Shown in pieces: positions 62,351-64,000 of a stretch of 64,000 nt of DNA. Each line of letters opens with the position of its first letter. Position 1 is the stretch's first letter. The notes beneath the pieces were generated by a model, which was not told the origin of the DNA, searched no databases, and saw only the letters and a program-made list of their open reading frames with translations. Position numbers and translations under genes: made by a program. The stretch is from Spirometra erinaceieuropaei. Its lineage: Eukaryota > Platyhelminthes > Cestoda > Diphyllobothriidea > Diphyllobothriidae. The DNA lies in NCBI GenBank assembly GCA_902702965.1, contig CACRXP010000115.1, positions 1,075,647 to 1,139,646 of the forward strand, written 5' to 3'.

Positions 62351-64000
62351 CAGTCGGAATCAGGACAGTGTAACCGACACTAACTGAAGTAAACTGCTTT
62401 CACACAGCGACGCAATAACACAGAAAAGTTTGAGGACGTCACATTTTGCCCAGAGTGCAGGACAGGATTTGGAACATAACTTTTGGACATTTTTCAGTCA
62501 AGGGTTTAGGCTGACATGATATCCTGGGGACAAAGCCTCCGATTTCAAGTATTTGGCTTTATTTGTGGCGGTTTTTAAGTCATCTGTCTTCCTCTTTAGA
62601 CCTGGTCGTCAAATTATCCCTAAAAATGGTGCGTGAGCGTGTCAGTTTTACAACGCTTTGCATATTAAAAATTTCAAAACTTGTGTGAAACCCAATAGCT
62701 GATAGGGTCAAACAAATTGTCACGGTTTTTTCCCAGCTCAAGAGGGAAATAGGCGTAAGGGCATTTTAAACGTCGATTATAATAGGTTTCACACCTAAAA
62801 TAAGTTTTCAAACAGGTTGACATTGAGTTTTTTAAATACTCTTGCGTAAACTATTTCCAACTAGTTGCCTCATGTTTACTTTTCTGAAAATCGTTTTTCA
62901 TTACTGATCCTGGTCCTTTAATTCTGTAAATACACGATTTCATTAAATTAAGGTTTAACAAGCGCTTTCAAGAAGTTGCAGGTGCACTGAATTTCGAATG
63001 CAAATCAGGAAACTAACCGTAAGTTTAATGATAGCAACTTAAGCGGAGTCGTCGCAGACACTCATAGGTTAGCGAGTACCCGTATATAATATTTCATACA
63101 AAGAATTGTGCCCTGTCATTTATAAATTTAACCTTCGATCGCTTAATGTCAAGCTAACACTTAGTTATGCGTCAATTACAATGATTTAAAATCGTGCCAG
63201 TAGATGTTAGCCTCGAATAATTGCTAGATGAAGGACAATGCAAAAGCTGTGGAATCGGCCCCTTGAGCAGCCAAAAATACTTAAGATGAATACTTGACAG
63301 TGAACTAGACACGGTTTTCAATTTCAACTATGTCATTCTTTTTAAAAATGGTTCTGATGCAATTTTGTTGCTTTGAATTTTACTTCTGTGGACTGCAACT
63401 CATGGCGCAGCATCTAGACGGACTGTCAAAATGCCACTTCCTATCCTGACATTGCTGCTCACTCAGACGAACCCTAATGGATTCGGTCTCTCGAGACTAA
63501 GAATGTGATGTGTCCGTGCATATCTTGCTAACCGGAAAGGACGGCGACGCAGCGAGATTTAATGGGCTGCATTAGCAGTGTTGGAAAATGGTCCTGCCTT
63601 TGCCGCACACATAAGATGTAAGCGATTGACAGCTCGTAAATAAAATATGGTCAAAAGGACATTTATGTAGAAATTTATTTACCTGAGTGTATTTTTCTAA
63701 AACGACAGTTGGACGTTTAGGATCTTGCAGATGTCTGAAATTGTGTCTCATGAAATTAATTGTCCTATTATGTTAGAGAACTCGCATAGTTGAACGGATG
63801 CCGAATTTGGTCAAAGAGGAAGATAAGCTTGTTTCTTGAGGATAATATGAATCACGGACATACTCGTTCTAATCCTTGTCTTTTACATGAAGGCTGTCGT
63901 GATGTAATAATCTTGGTGTGGCACGTACCGGCAGCCAAAGCAGTTATTTCATTATTTTTACAGAGCTTTATCTTCTTTTACACCTTAGTTGGGAAAAAAG
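62351..64000. other. No recognisable gene
   Basis: AT-rich sequence to the end of the window with no notable frame, RNA or assignable repeat. Confidence 0.45.

Noticed and set aside
1..64000. CRISPR array, bacterial operon or prophage
   Set aside because: No regularly spaced repeats, no Shine-Dalgarno-led gene runs and no long bacterial frames; the retroelement content is animal-like.

Overview
The window looks like repeat-rich DNA from an invertebrate animal, most likely a flatworm and perhaps a tapeworm. That is an inference from its mix of Penelope-like elements, a Jockey-superfamily non-LTR retrotransposon, degenerate TTAGGG-type sequence, low overall GC and near absence of long open frames; no host gene proves it. 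I recognise no intact cellular gene, no rRNA and no functional tRNA. Every coding sequence I can name comes from a retrotransposon, and nearly all are broken.

Penelope-like elements (PLEs; reverse transcriptase plus GIY-YIG endonuclease) dominate. The fullest copy, PLE-A1 (30.35-33.26 kb), is a head-to-head structure: a minus-strand RT and endonuclease face a plus-strand endonuclease arm about 98% identical by eye. Older PLE pieces lie at 2.0-2.55, 8.3-8.7, 9.5-10.75, 21.36-21.66, 22.96-24.3, 27.7-29.3, 29.7-30.1 and 43.75-43.99 kb. Several are bracketed by an inverted copy of their own 3' tail. The tails share a layout: a TATAAATAC-like box, about 40-50 nt, a hammerhead-ribozyme-like core (CTGATGA, hairpin, GAAAC), then AATAAA.

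A CR1/Rex1-like non-LTR element fills about 44.0-46.44 kb (frameshifted, YADD present), and a 5'-truncated relative lies at 13.93-14.69 kb. Both end in AAATAAAGCG plus a CT-rich tail.

The rest is mostly anonymous AT-rich DNA holding dispersed repeats: an AT-rich family 0.66-0.95 kb long with very long terminal inverted repeats and CTCATGA...TCATGAG ends (seven copies: 2.82, 5.45, 24.47, 36.36, 37.99, 40.71 and 49.94 kb); a tRNA-like repeat in an inverted pair at 49.26-49.93 kb with a third copy at 35.96 kb; a second SINE-like family with a Pol III A-box (12.3, 12.6, 46.95, 55.56 kb); a GC-richer dispersed family (0.25, 0.65, 1.38, 3.99, 13.48, 43.33 kb); a ~0.4 kb family (6.05, 47.64, 54.17 kb); CCCTAA-rich elements with shared flanks (15.58, 61.85 kb); and local tandem duplications at 4.4, 13.7, 17.8 and 18.6 kb.

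No operon-like cooperation between genes is visible. What interaction exists is between elements: PLE endonuclease and RT encoded together, tails acting as terminal repeats, and probable non-autonomous derivatives. Boundaries were placed by eye and are usually good to about 10-50 bases.
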